64,000 nt of DNA from Candidatus Obscuribacterales bacterium (lineage in GTDB: Bacteria > Cyanobacteriota > Vampirovibrionia > Obscuribacterales > Obscuribacteraceae), in the NCBI GenBank assembly GCA_019744775.1, contig JAIETZ010000004.1, positions 310,001 to 374,000 on the forward strand, in the 5' to 3' direction. The notes under the pieces are model-generated. The model made no database searches, was not told the origin of the DNA, and saw nothing but the letters and a program-made list of their open reading frames with translations. Position numbers and translations under genes: made by a program. This document shows, one piece after another, positions 27,601 through 35,453 of this stretch; positions within the stretch are counted from its first letter, which is position 1; every line of letters starts with the position of its first letter.

Positions 27601-30600
27601 ATTACACTAGCCGATGATCGGACATTTGACGCAGGAACGGGTGGTTCTGTGTCATTTGTAGCCGATTCAGCCGGAGGAGCAATTAATATAAGCTCCGGCA
27701 ACACCGTCACCATTCAAAACAGCACCGCTACGTTCAGAGCGCCTAATATCAATCTCTTGGGAGCCAATTCAAAAATAACTTCAACAAAGACAACCGGCAC
27801 CGGCATCATTATTGATAATGGCACCGTATCGGAAACTCTCACAATCAAGGGACCTGACAGTGCAACAGGTGGCACAATTTCAACTAGCGGTTCATCAGTT
27901 ACTGTGACGGCCAACAACAATCAAGATGTAGCATTCACTAAAGTTGCCGGCACGAACACCTCCACAATTAATTTCAACGCGCCAACCACAGTAACAGCAA
28001 CCAATTCTACTACGAGTATCGCCAGCAGCGTGACCGTGGCAACAAACAACGCATTTACTTTCAACGCAAATAACGGCACCTTCACCAACAACGGCACTAT
28101 TTCCTCAACAGACACCACCTTAAGAGTGCAAAGTACCGGAACTCTGCTCTTAAACGGTACTCCGGCAGCGGCAACTTCGATTACCGGCACTAACGCACAA
28201 ATGATTGTATCTGCCGCTTCGAACTTAACGGTTGCATCAGATTATGCATTCAGTCTCAGTTCGACTGGCACTGCCAGTATCTCGTCAACAAGTGGCTCTG
28301 TTGAATTACAATCCGGTGCAGAAGTAACAGTCAGCGGCGGCAGCAGTCTTTCATCGACAACGCCTTTATTGGCAGTATCCACATCCAACCTGAAACTTAA
28401 CGACGGCTCCGGTTTCATTATTAATAAAACAAGTAATATGGGAGCACAGTTTACTTCTCCGACCAGCACCTTAACCGTAACTTTGGCAAACGACAGCGAC
28501 GCACATGTTCAAACCACAGGCGCAAGTCTTTCATTTGCCGCCACTGGCACATCCGCAGCTGTTAACTTCACCAAGTCCGCAGGCGCTGACGCATCAAGCC
28601 TAGCAGTCACAGGTGGCACCGTAACGGTAACCTCAGCCGATTCAATATCAATTGGTGCAGCTGTAACAGTGTCAACCAATAACACAACATCACTCACGTC
28701 TAATTCACTAAGACAAAATGGAGCGCTAACAGCCAGTCAGGGTAATGTGGACATAACCACAAACACGGTAACAGCTAATGGATCTATCTCGGCAACTCAA
28801 TCAGGTGCGACGATAACCGTTCACAATCAAAGCAGCCCGACAACAGCCATGCAACTATCAGGCGATCTCGCCTTTGCCGGTGGTGCCGTAACAATTACCA
28901 GCAATGGTACGGCCTTAACCATTGCCAGTGGTTCCGACATTAGTGCAGACAATGACATCACGATTAATAACACCGGCGCAAACGTCACTGTCGCCGGCTC
29001 AATTTCAGCTCCCTCCAAGACAGTTGCTGTTAACATTTCCGGTTCCGGAAATGTGCTTGGCGGTGGTGGAACCATCGCCGCAGACAGCGTTGAATTTTCT
29101 CTCGCCAACGGAGATATAGGCACATCCAGCCAGCCAATTTCAACAGATACCGGTGACATATCCATCTCCTCATGCGACGACGTATACATAAGTAATGTCT
29201 CGCAGCTCAATTTCACGAATTTCGGCGGCGGAAATATTGGTCTATTCACCGGAGATGATCTCTACATCGACCAGACCATTAATATTGCTGGAAACATCCA
29301 ACTGGTAACCGCTGGCACTCTCCATCTGGACAATACTCATTCCTTGACCTCCACAAGCGGTCAAATTACCCTCGGCGCAGATCTTTTGGAAATCAATGGA
29401 AGTATTACCGCCGGGCAAATTACTCTCTATTCTGCCGGAACTCGCGAAATTGCCGTCGGCAGTACAACAAATGTGAGCGGCAAAGTCGATCTCAATACAT
29501 CTGTCTTGTCCTTGCTTTCCACCTCACAGTTAACAATAGGCAAATCCGACAGTTCAGCCAACATCAGCCTTGCAGGCACCGTAACTCTCTCAAGCATGAG
29601 CGCTGTGCCAGTTACTAATCTGACATTTGCTACGGCAGGAAATTTCTCATCATCAACTTATGCAATTCAAGCTGGCTCCAACACAGTCAACTTCGTTGCC
29701 GCAGGAACCGTAACTGTTGGTAGCCTCACCGGCACGGCTCCAGTACTAACAATGACCGGCGGCAACGTTACACTGACTGCCAGCGTCACCGATCTACATT
29801 TAGGCAGCTCGTCAGTCAACACGATGAATCTCACTGTGGCAGGCAACATAGTTATCGACCAAAATGTATCCAGCACTGGTTCAGCAAGCTTAATAACTAC
29901 AGGTAATACATCTCTGAGCGTGGCTTCAGGCAAAACACTAAGCTCGACTAACGGACCGATGACAATTAGCGCTCGCAGTTTGAGTCTGTCAGGAAATGTG
30001 ACTGTTAGCTCCGGATCTTTGACAATTTATCCCAATGACAGTCAAGCCGTAAAAGTAGGAGCCTCAGGAACCACCTCAGGAGTATTCAACCTGACCACAG
30101 GAGTTTTGAGTCACGTATCAGCAACTTCTTTGGTAATTGGAAAATCTACAATGTCCGGCAACATAACTATTGGCGGTAACATCGACCTGAGCACGATAGC
30201 GGCAAGCTCATTGCCGAGCATGACTTTCTTGACGGCAGGTACATTCAACTCAAACAACAACTCATTTACCTTGGGTTCAGGTCAACTCGTAGTAACGTCT
30301 GGTGGCGATCTATCAATAAACGGAATTACGGGCACAAACCCAACTGTCACATTAACCGGCATGGGAGTTTGGCTATTAAGCCCAATCTCCACATCGGCGG
30401 GCACCATATCTGTCACAGCAAATTCATGGCTCGCCATTTCCGGCGATATCACCATGTCCAGCGGCGGCACATTGACGGTAGCCCAAGTAACCAGCAATGG
30501 TCCATTTAACATCAATGCCAATATTGGCGGAAGCTCAACAACGGTAAATCTAAGCTCGGCTTGCTGGCAAGGACTATCACAATTGTCCGGTGTAGTAATT

Positions 30601-32715
30601 GCAAATTCGTTAACTTTAACCGTAACCGGTGGCAACATCGGTACTTCGAGCAACCGCTTCGATACACAAGCTTCGGCAATAACGGTAAACGCCAGTAACC
30701 GAAATGCGTACCTGGCAAATTCCGGAACACTTACTCTAAACAGCTCTACTGCCGGCTACTTAGATTTGAGCAATGACAATAACATGACCGTATCAGGAGC
30801 GCTCAGCACCAGTAGCATGCAACTTGCAACTTCGGCTAATAATGGCTCAATCACCATAAGCAATAACATTAGCTCCCCGAGCTATTTAGTACTGTCGGCT
30901 CATGGCTCCGGCAATATATCGCAGACGACAGGTTCTATCAGCACAAGTGCTCTCTGTTTGATTTCAACCTCAGGAAATATTGGTAGCAGCACAGCCAAAA
31001 TAAACACAAACGCATTTTACCTGCAAGTAGCCACAACTGGAAACGGATACATCCAGTCGACTGGTTCAGTGTATGTCGTACAACCTACAAGCGGAAATAC
31101 GTTGTCTATTCAGTCAGGTGGACAGTTAGAAGTTGGTTCAACAATCAACGCCACCACGCTTACACTGGCGAGTGCCGGAACAATCATCATTACCGGTAAT
31201 ATTACAGCCACAACAGCGACACTTAATGGCAGCGGCAATGGAAACATTTTACGCAACGGCGGCGTTATTACTGCCACCACACTTGCTTTGTCGACTGGCT
31301 CAGGCACAATAGGCACATCAAGCAACAAAATATCCACAACAGCAACCAGCATCTCTGTAAGCAATACTGGCGGACTGCATCTAAATTCAACCAACACCGG
31401 AACAGTAACGCTAACAAGCATTGCCAGCGGCTACGCAGATGTCAGCGTGGCTGGAGCCATGGATGCAACTGGTGACGTAAATGGCACCTTCGGTGTTGAG
31501 CTTAATAGCTCTGGAGCCATGACCGTCAATGATGTTGCAGCAACAAACGGCAGTGTGTCGTTAACTGCAGACGGGGGCACACTAACAATTGCAGCCGGAG
31601 CCGTTGTGCGAGCAGACGAAGGCAATTTGAATATTAGACAAAACGACACGACAAACGGCTATATCCTAATTGATGCCGGAGCTAATATTGGAGCATTCAC
31701 AGTCGGCACTCCCAATGCCAGCAAGGGCAACGTCACAATAACTATCGGAGCGCCACCATCAACGCCGACAGCAGGAAGCACTCCATCCAACGTCACAGAA
31801 TACATCGTCGCTGGTGGACAAATCTTCTACGGCGCAAACGGCATAGACGCCCAACCGTCAACCAACACCTTAAACGCGATTGGCGGCACAATGATCTTCG
31901 ACACCGGCAGTCGCTCGTCGTCAGCTATTACATTGGGTGGCGGCGTCACAATCACTGCTGATCCGCCACTTCTCCCGGATGACTCCTTAGTACCAGGCGG
32001 ACCGGATGCAGGAATTAACCTCGGCTTTTCCGACATAGTAATCGAATCTCATCATCTAGATGGAAATTACATAAATCCATTCCTGCAACCAATTGCCTAT
32101 ACGCCATCTATCGCACCTGATGAAGAGATTCTCGAACCAATCAAAGGAATGGCACGCACCGAATTCGGTACATCAACGATAAGACACTCGCAATTTTCAA
32201 AATTCAATCTTGAAGAAGGCTATGTCTCTCACAGCTCAGGCGACATTCTTGTTGAAACCAAGTCCGACGCAGTACGTATCGTTGCAGGCAAGCACTCTGT
32301 ACAGATCGCGCCGAACACGGTAGTCCTAATATCCAAAGAAGCTCAACTCATCAAAGTCAGACCGCTCTATGAAACCAGCTCCAACGCAGTCAGAGTCTCA
32401 ACAGGCAACATGTCCACACGCGTATTTGCCGGACAAGAACTCATTCTGGCTGAAGACGAAGACTCACTAAAACAGACTCTAGGAAATGATTCCATCGGAC
32501 GCAGAAAAACACACATGGACCCAATACCAAACAATGGCATCATTCATCGCTGCGAAGTCTCGCCAATTTCTCTGATAGAGAACAATTACATACTGACCAA
32601 ACTCATACAAAGTACGCATGAGCGCGACAAGCAAGTTACGAAGAAACTAGTAAAAATGGCCGCATGCATGATGTCCGTCACCAACAGCCACGGACCATAC
32701 TCCAGCAAGCCCTAA
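24655..32715 (+). CDS. Giant secreted beta-repeat protein with FecR-like C-terminus
   Basis: A 2,686-residue exported protein. The signal peptide covers residues 1-26 (ending SFAQ), and from there to about residue 2,400 the chain is Ser/Thr/Gly/Ala-rich with short alternating strands such as GNITLIA and GTVTVGS, typical of right-handed beta-helix adhesins of the filamentous haemagglutinin style. Two long internal duplications are visible: residues about 382-532 against 722-862, and about 1,588-1,780 against 1,788-1,985. The last 190 residues change character; residues about 2,500-2,600 resemble a FecR-type beta domain (GDILVETKSDAVRIVAGKH, then a NMSTRVFAGQELILAED strand). I chose the ATG at 24655 because it directly opens a signal peptide; an in-frame TTG lies at 24586. 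Likely a surface adhesin or matrix protein (inference). Confidence 0.8.
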   Translation: MRFDPRAIVGLLSAGLLCLQLNSFAQEAPPTSNEVDLSSTQQSVAATTLPTFSSVSINVGDVARTVTPTDYLTPAETIAVMQVLAQGQQSILLGASGNAVGGTFHITSSITQNLHSLVIPQGVTAISDFANISALSMTGNFVNSGTFYAVSSNSAITQAAINSANISNLAGATITSVLPTSGLAGCSNLVSSLSLVLNATNNIYNAGTIASSADLTMTAGGAITNTSTASMTAVMQAVNNVNLMSSLIENSGVIAAQMGNINIASATAQNLVINNIAGRLEAALGSINIRDANFTSKNHMLLWGGDVVSEVLNIYSGTGVARVNVNDLVGLTNIYAGEAHVQAATSSLNLGTIELSGDPTFYNTLGDVTINGPLEFAGAPLAVVAKGDILTASGVGNIKTSSTTGHAGAITLIAGADVHLVSGGPNDVLPTNPQNPGDTTTQLEIRGASSTGGSITLTNVTALEAEGSTTSGTGDGGAITLIAFADPDDGSKGVISVPTGLTIKSGGRHANGNVTIIAGATSGTSITTGAINVNSVGSSTNVNGTSQDTITAYAATPTLTAGTYVYIQNGAMTGSFTPGTLQSATVNLGTLTAKAANIDINAGGNVTISSIADSSTAGTGSYDGGSVVIHSGADVSLGAVTASGVGTGKGGNVDISGDGVVSATSVTASASTSGAGGTIAMYGGTSLTPGTVTAARVGSFAGGKVTLSGTDVILKTVTTTGGPLAVVASGNITTASLPTVIDTSSTTGSGGALTLIAGAAFTNTSTSQLSVTGASTTGGIIKLITPNAITGLTSQGSTTSGTGAGGNITLIAYGKPSDGSLGTIQLPSTVQVRASGGVSGGTNGTVTIIAGAGSGTAIDMGSLASNIGTLGTGAITVGTTAASITGGSVSISAGAITSGSFGLGTQTSAGVNIGNYTSAANIYIKSASVTDISSINTSANGGRIDIISDSSLTVTASSGTGLIMRASGSGANTILLSASSGAITLADDRTFDAGTGGSVSFVADSAGGAINISSGNTVTIQNSTATFRAPNINLLGANSKITSTKTTGTGIIIDNGTVSETLTIKGPDSATGGTISTSGSSVTVTANNNQDVAFTKVAGTNTSTINFNAPTTVTATNSTTSIASSVTVATNNAFTFNANNGTFTNNGTISSTDTTLRVQSTGTLLLNGTPAAATSITGTNAQMIVSAASNLTVASDYAFSLSSTGTASISSTSGSVELQSGAEVTVSGGSSLSSTTPLLAVSTSNLKLNDGSGFIINKTSNMGAQFTSPTSTLTVTLANDSDAHVQTTGASLSFAATGTSAAVNFTKSAGADASSLAVTGGTVTVTSADSISIGAAVTVSTNNTTSLTSNSLRQNGALTASQGNVDITTNTVTANGSISATQSGATITVHNQSSPTTAMQLSGDLAFAGGAVTITSNGTALTIASGSDISADNDITINNTGANVTVAGSISAPSKTVAVNISGSGNVLGGGGTIAADSVEFSLANGDIGTSSQPISTDTGDISISSCDDVYISNVSQLNFTNFGGGNIGLFTGDDLYIDQTINIAGNIQLVTAGTLHLDNTHSLTSTSGQITLGADLLEINGSITAGQITLYSAGTREIAVGSTTNVSGKVDLNTSVLSLLSTSQLTIGKSDSSANISLAGTVTLSSMSAVPVTNLTFATAGNFSSSTYAIQAGSNTVNFVAAGTVTVGSLTGTAPVLTMTGGNVTLTASVTDLHLGSSSVNTMNLTVAGNIVIDQNVSSTGSASLITTGNTSLSVASGKTLSSTNGPMTISARSLSLSGNVTVSSGSLTIYPNDSQAVKVGASGTTSGVFNLTTGVLSHVSATSLVIGKSTMSGNITIGGNIDLSTIAASSLPSMTFLTAGTFNSNNNSFTLGSGQLVVTSGGDLSINGITGTNPTVTLTGMGVWLLSPISTSAGTISVTANSWLAISGDITMSSGGTLTVAQVTSNGPFNINANIGGSSTTVNLSSACWQGLSQLSGVVIANSLTLTVTGGNIGTSSNRFDTQASAITVNASNRNAYLANSGTLTLNSSTAGYLDLSNDNNMTVSGALSTSSMQLATSANNGSITISNNISSPSYLVLSAHGSGNISQTTGSISTSALCLISTSGNIGSSTAKINTNAFYLQVATTGNGYIQSTGSVYVVQPTSGNTLSIQSGGQLEVGSTINATTLTLASAGTIIITGNITATTATLNGSGNGNILRNGGVITATTLALSTGSGTIGTSSNKISTTATSISVSNTGGLHLNSTNTGTVTLTSIASGYADVSVAGAMDATGDVNGTFGVELNSSGAMTVNDVAATNGSVSLTADGGTLTIAAGAVVRADEGNLNIRQNDTTNGYILIDAGANIGAFTVGTPNASKGNVTITIGAPPSTPTAGSTPSNVTEYIVAGGQIFYGANGIDAQPSTNTLNAIGGTMIFDTGSRSSSAITLGGGVTITADPPLLPDDSLVPGGPDAGINLGFSDIVIESHHLDGNYINPFLQPIAYTPSIAPDEEILEPIKGMARTEFGTSTIRHSQFSKFNLEEGYVSHSSGDILVETKSDAVRIVAGKHSVQIAPNTVVLISKEAQLIKVRPLYETSSNAVRVSTGNMSTRVFAGQELILAEDEDSLKQTLGNDSIGRRKTHMDPIPNNGIIHRCEVSPISLIENNYILTKLIQSTHERDKQVTKKLVKMAACMMSVTNSHGPYSSKP

Positions 32716-32739
32716 TAAATATATGTAGACAATAAAAAA

Positions 32740-32811
<72 letters not shown>

Positions 32812-32844
32812 ATAGAAGGTTTCTTATATTAACATGTCAGCAAC

Positions 32845-32970
32845 CGGGTTCTAACCCCTGAAAACCCACCCCGGCATGAACCCAAACCTCATGACATCAC
32901 CCGTAGGGCTTGAGAGCTCTCTGGGTGGCTGTTTCCGGTACGGAGCGTTGTCACAGGTAGCTGGCTGAAT
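32845..32970. other. GC-rich structured intergenic segment, no gene recognised
   Basis: Between tRNA-Asn and the last gene of the minus-strand secreted operon there are about 180 non-coding bases. Several inverted repeats are visible: CATGA/TCATG around 32875-32893, CACCC/GGGTG enclosing a GAGAGCTCTC palindrome at 32900-32928, and CCGGTACGG near 32934. I tested it by eye as SRP RNA, tmRNA, 6S, 5S rRNA and RNase P fragments and none fitted. It may be a small RNA or an operon terminator region. Confidence 0.3.
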
Positions 32971-32994
32971 ATTGCGGAATCTGTAAACAGTAAT

Positions 32995-33945
32995 TTATTT
33001 GTTTGTCTTCGGTTGAGTCATATTGGACCAGATACGCGAAATGTCTTCGCAAGTTGCTTTCAGCCTGGCCTCACCGGGCTTATTTTCGTCCAAACCTTGA
33101 CCAGCATAGTGCAGATCTTCTGCTATCTTGCGAAGCGTATCTTTTGCCGGAAAGGTGTCTGTATTTTTGGGATTTGCCAAATTACGCAAAGCAGATGCAC
33201 CGGCCAGACCTAACATTGCTATTCTCTGTCGCAAATTATCAACAGCATCATCCATAGCATACCTGCGCATAGAATTGAAATCACCGCGATTCAAGGCAAT
33301 CGCATAAGGCGCATATGGATCGCCTGCTGCATGTACGGTTGCTAAAGGATCAACGCCCATGCCGGAAAGGCGGTCAACAACATCACTAGGCAGATTGTCA
33401 TAGAAGGTCGTTATGGCCCCATTTGTAATATCATCCGCACCAGGACTGCCATCTGTCGGCAGTGTATGGTGATGATCCTCAGGACCACCACCGGCTTGTT
33501 GGTGATGATGCGCTTCCGGGTCCATCGCGCTCGAAGCTGCTGCCAAAGGTGATGTTGTCGGTTTCGTTGTTTGACTGGAAGCAGGAGGATCTTTTGAGTT
33601 TACAAAATCATTTAAAGCTGCTGTCGTCGTAGGATCCAGTATAGGCAAATCATCCGATGCCGAACCAAACAATATCCGTTCTAAATTTCTCAATCCAGGG
33701 GACTTGTCCTTATCGCTTTGTGCCGAGGCATTAGTGCCGGATTTCTTATTGGCCAAGCCCATAGGAACAACTTCTGTTTGAGGTTTAACAGATGCTTTTA
33801 CGTTATATGGTCCTCCGGATTTTCCTGTTATTTGCACATCATGCTTGTAACCCGGAGATATTCCGTCTTCTTGAGCGCAGCTAGGCGCAGGAATAGTAGC
33901 TAACGCAACAAGCACGCTTAGTACTGTTGGCTCAAGCTTTTTCAT
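32995..33945 (-). CDS. Secreted protein of unknown family (QITGK-type, paralogue of the upstream gene)
   Basis: A 316-residue exported protein with a signal peptide (residues 1-24, ending SCA). Residues 33-60 contain a QITGKSGGPYNVKASVKP segment that is also found in the same position of the mature N-terminus of the neighbour at 33959-35413, so the two share an N-terminal module. Then come a low-complexity linker rich in Ser/Thr/Pro and a His-rich stretch (HHHQQAGGGPEDHHH near residue 148), which could bind metal. A predicted helical C-terminal third (residues 215-310) follows. No known domain is recognised. It is the fifth and last gene of a minus-strand operon of secreted proteins, 13 bases after its neighbour. 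Confidence 0.7.
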   Translation of the reverse strand: MKKLEPTVLSVLVALATIPAPSCAQEDGISPGYKHDVQITGKSGGPYNVKASVKPQTEVVPMGLANKKSGTNASAQSDKDKSPGLRNLERILFGSASDDLPILDPTTTAALNDFVNSKDPPASSQTTKPTTSPLAAASSAMDPEAHHHQQAGGGPEDHHHTLPTDGSPGADDITNGAITTFYDNLPSDVVDRLSGMGVDPLATVHAAGDPYAPYAIALNRGDFNSMRRYAMDDAVDNLRQRIAMLGLAGASALRNLANPKNTDTFPAKDTLRKIAEDLHYAGQGLDENKPGEARLKATCEDISRIWSNMTQPKTNK

Positions 33946-33958
33946 TTGTACCTGCCTT

Positions 33959-35413
33959 TCAGGCTGTTTCGTTATTGATTCTCATGCACTTGTCGATATC
34001 GAACTCGAGAGCGCTACGCATGCTTCTTTCCGAAGCGCTGCTGCTGCCAACTTGTTCCTTCAAATCCTTGAATCGAGATACAAGTTTCAATGCAAACTCA
34101 CGTGCTTTTTGCTTTTCAGCTGAAGTGTATGAATTGCCGCTGGATACTCTGCCTGCTGCATCAAGTGACATTTCCAAAAACTGCTTGGTCATGCGATTGT
34201 CGCCTCTAGCCAACTTGTCTGCAAGTTTTGCTAGACCTTCGTAATCGTTGGGTCCGACACTCAGATCATCGGCCGCACTGCTTACACGCGAGGGAGATTC
34301 TGATTGCGGAGCTTCCTGCAGGCGTTTGCCGAGATCGGTAAATTCCTGCATTTGGTCATTGAGTGCCTGAGGACTTGGCGCTTGAGCTGTTTGTTTAAGA
34401 GCGGTCAATACTTTTTCGGCTGCGTCTGTGGAGAGTTTATCGCCCATTAGCTTTTGCAACTCGGCTGCAATTTCTTGTGCTGTTGGCCCTTGAGCCGTTT
34501 GCTGATTCTGCTGTCCATCTTGACCCTGTCCTTGCCCACCGCGCATTTGTCCGGCCATTTGGCTTGCCGCTTGCATCATTTGACTTACTAATCCCATGAT
34601 GCCTTGAGCAGTATTCATACCCATTTGATTCATCAAGTTTGGATTGCCGAACATTGCTTGTTCGAAATTGCGCATCATTTGATCTCGCCTTGCCTGAGCA
34701 AATAGGCGACCTAATTGCCTTTGCTGGCGCTGTTGGGCCTGTATTGCAGCTTGCGCCAAAGCCTGCTGCTGCTGGGCTAATTGGTTAAGCCCTTGCTGCA
34801 TTTGATTGGCTGTTTGCTGTTGCTGCTGGGCCATTTGATTAGCTATTTGCTGCTGCTGATTGGCTAACTGTTGATTAGCTTGACGCTGCTGATTAGCAAG
34901 TTGTTGGTTGGCTTGCTGCTGCTGCTGGGCTAATTGCTGATTAGCCTGGCGCTGTTGCTCTTGCAATTGTTTTGCCAATTCCTCTTGCTGCTTCTGCATC
35001 TGCTTAGCCAACTCCTCCTGTTGCTTCTGCATTTGCTCAGCCATCTTTTTAGCGACATCTTCTAGTTCTTGTTTGGTCACAGGAGCATTATTTTGCCCCG
35101 GCTGTTGTGCAGTCTTTTCTTCCGGCTTCTGATTTGGATCTTCCTTCACCAGGTTTTTACCGGCGGCATCCTCTCCAGGCTGCTTAGCTGTTTCGCCAGC
35201 CGGCTTTCTTTCCGGATTCTGAATCACCGACAGAGGCATAGCTTGTGGCGATGCTGGTTTAACGATGGCAGATATCGAATATCCGCCGCCTTCTTTACCG
35301 GTAATTTGGAACGTCGTTGAGTAGGGCTGTTCCTCTGCCACAGACACAGTTGACTGTCCTGCAATAGTCAGCGGCACCAGCAAAGAAAGCAATAAACGAT
35401 TATTTGTCCTCAT
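33959..35413 (-). CDS. Secreted glutamine-rich coiled-coil protein with 11-residue repeats
   Basis: A 484-residue exported protein. The ATG at 35413 follows GAGGAAAAG and opens a signal peptide (residues 1-29, ending SVA); a longer frame from 35527 would overlap the upstream gene. The mature start carries the QITGKEGGGYSISAIVKP segment shared with the next gene. Residues 124-211 are eight successive 11-residue units of the type LAKQMQKQQEE, ANQQLANQQRQ and IANQMAQQQQQ, which predict a hendecad, right-handed-type coiled coil. Further Gln/Met-rich helices run to about residue 300. The C-terminal third (340-480) is helical. It is probably an extracellular or periplasmic fibrous protein (inference). 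No family is recognised. Confidence 0.75.
   Translation of the reverse strand: MRTNNRLLLSLLVPLTIAGQSTVSVAEEQPYSTTFQITGKEGGGYSISAIVKPASPQAMPLSVIQNPERKPAGETAKQPGEDAAGKNLVKEDPNQKPEEKTAQQPGQNNAPVTKQELEDVAKKMAEQMQKQQEELAKQMQKQQEELAKQLQEQQRQANQQLAQQQQQANQQLANQQRQANQQLANQQQQIANQMAQQQQQTANQMQQGLNQLAQQQQALAQAAIQAQQRQQRQLGRLFAQARRDQMMRNFEQAMFGNPNLMNQMGMNTAQGIMGLVSQMMQAASQMAGQMRGGQGQGQDGQQNQQTAQGPTAQEIAAELQKLMGDKLSTDAAEKVLTALKQTAQAPSPQALNDQMQEFTDLGKRLQEAPQSESPSRVSSAADDLSVGPNDYEGLAKLADKLARGDNRMTKQFLEMSLDAAGRVSSGNSYTSAEKQKAREFALKLVSRFKDLKEQVGSSSASERSMRSALEFDIDKCMRINNETA
34781..35044 (-). repeat. Eight tandem 33-base units encoding hendecads
   Basis: The DNA here is a run of eight diverged 33-base units, each encoding 11 residues with A/L/M at the first position and Gln/Asn elsewhere. 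The reading frame is kept throughout and synonymous differences are common, so it is a protein-level repeat and not a recent DNA expansion. Confidence 0.8.
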
Positions 35414-35453
35414 GATCTTTTCCTCAGACAATGGTTGTGTGTGGTGACTCGGA

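Noticed and set aside
25243-32036. Many minus-strand ORFs of 60-163 codons inside the giant repeat gene
   Set aside because: Their Val/Pro/Thr-rich sequence is the mirror of the Ser/Thr/Gly/Ala repeats in the plus frame; they have no signals of their own.
32845-32970. SRP RNA, tmRNA, 6S RNA, 5S rRNA or RNase P RNA
   Set aside because: Signature stretches of each (for example the SRP GGAAGGAAGCAG loop or the 5S CCATGCCGAAC core) are not present.
33927-34244. 105-codon plus-strand ORF opposite the secreted operon
   Set aside because: It is antisense to the start of one gene and the end of another with no start signal; the minus-strand proteins have signal peptides and repeats that show real coding.
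34781-35044. Possible CRISPR array because of regular 33-base units
   Set aside because: The units are contiguous without spacers, vary synonymously and stay in one coding frame, so they are protein repeats.
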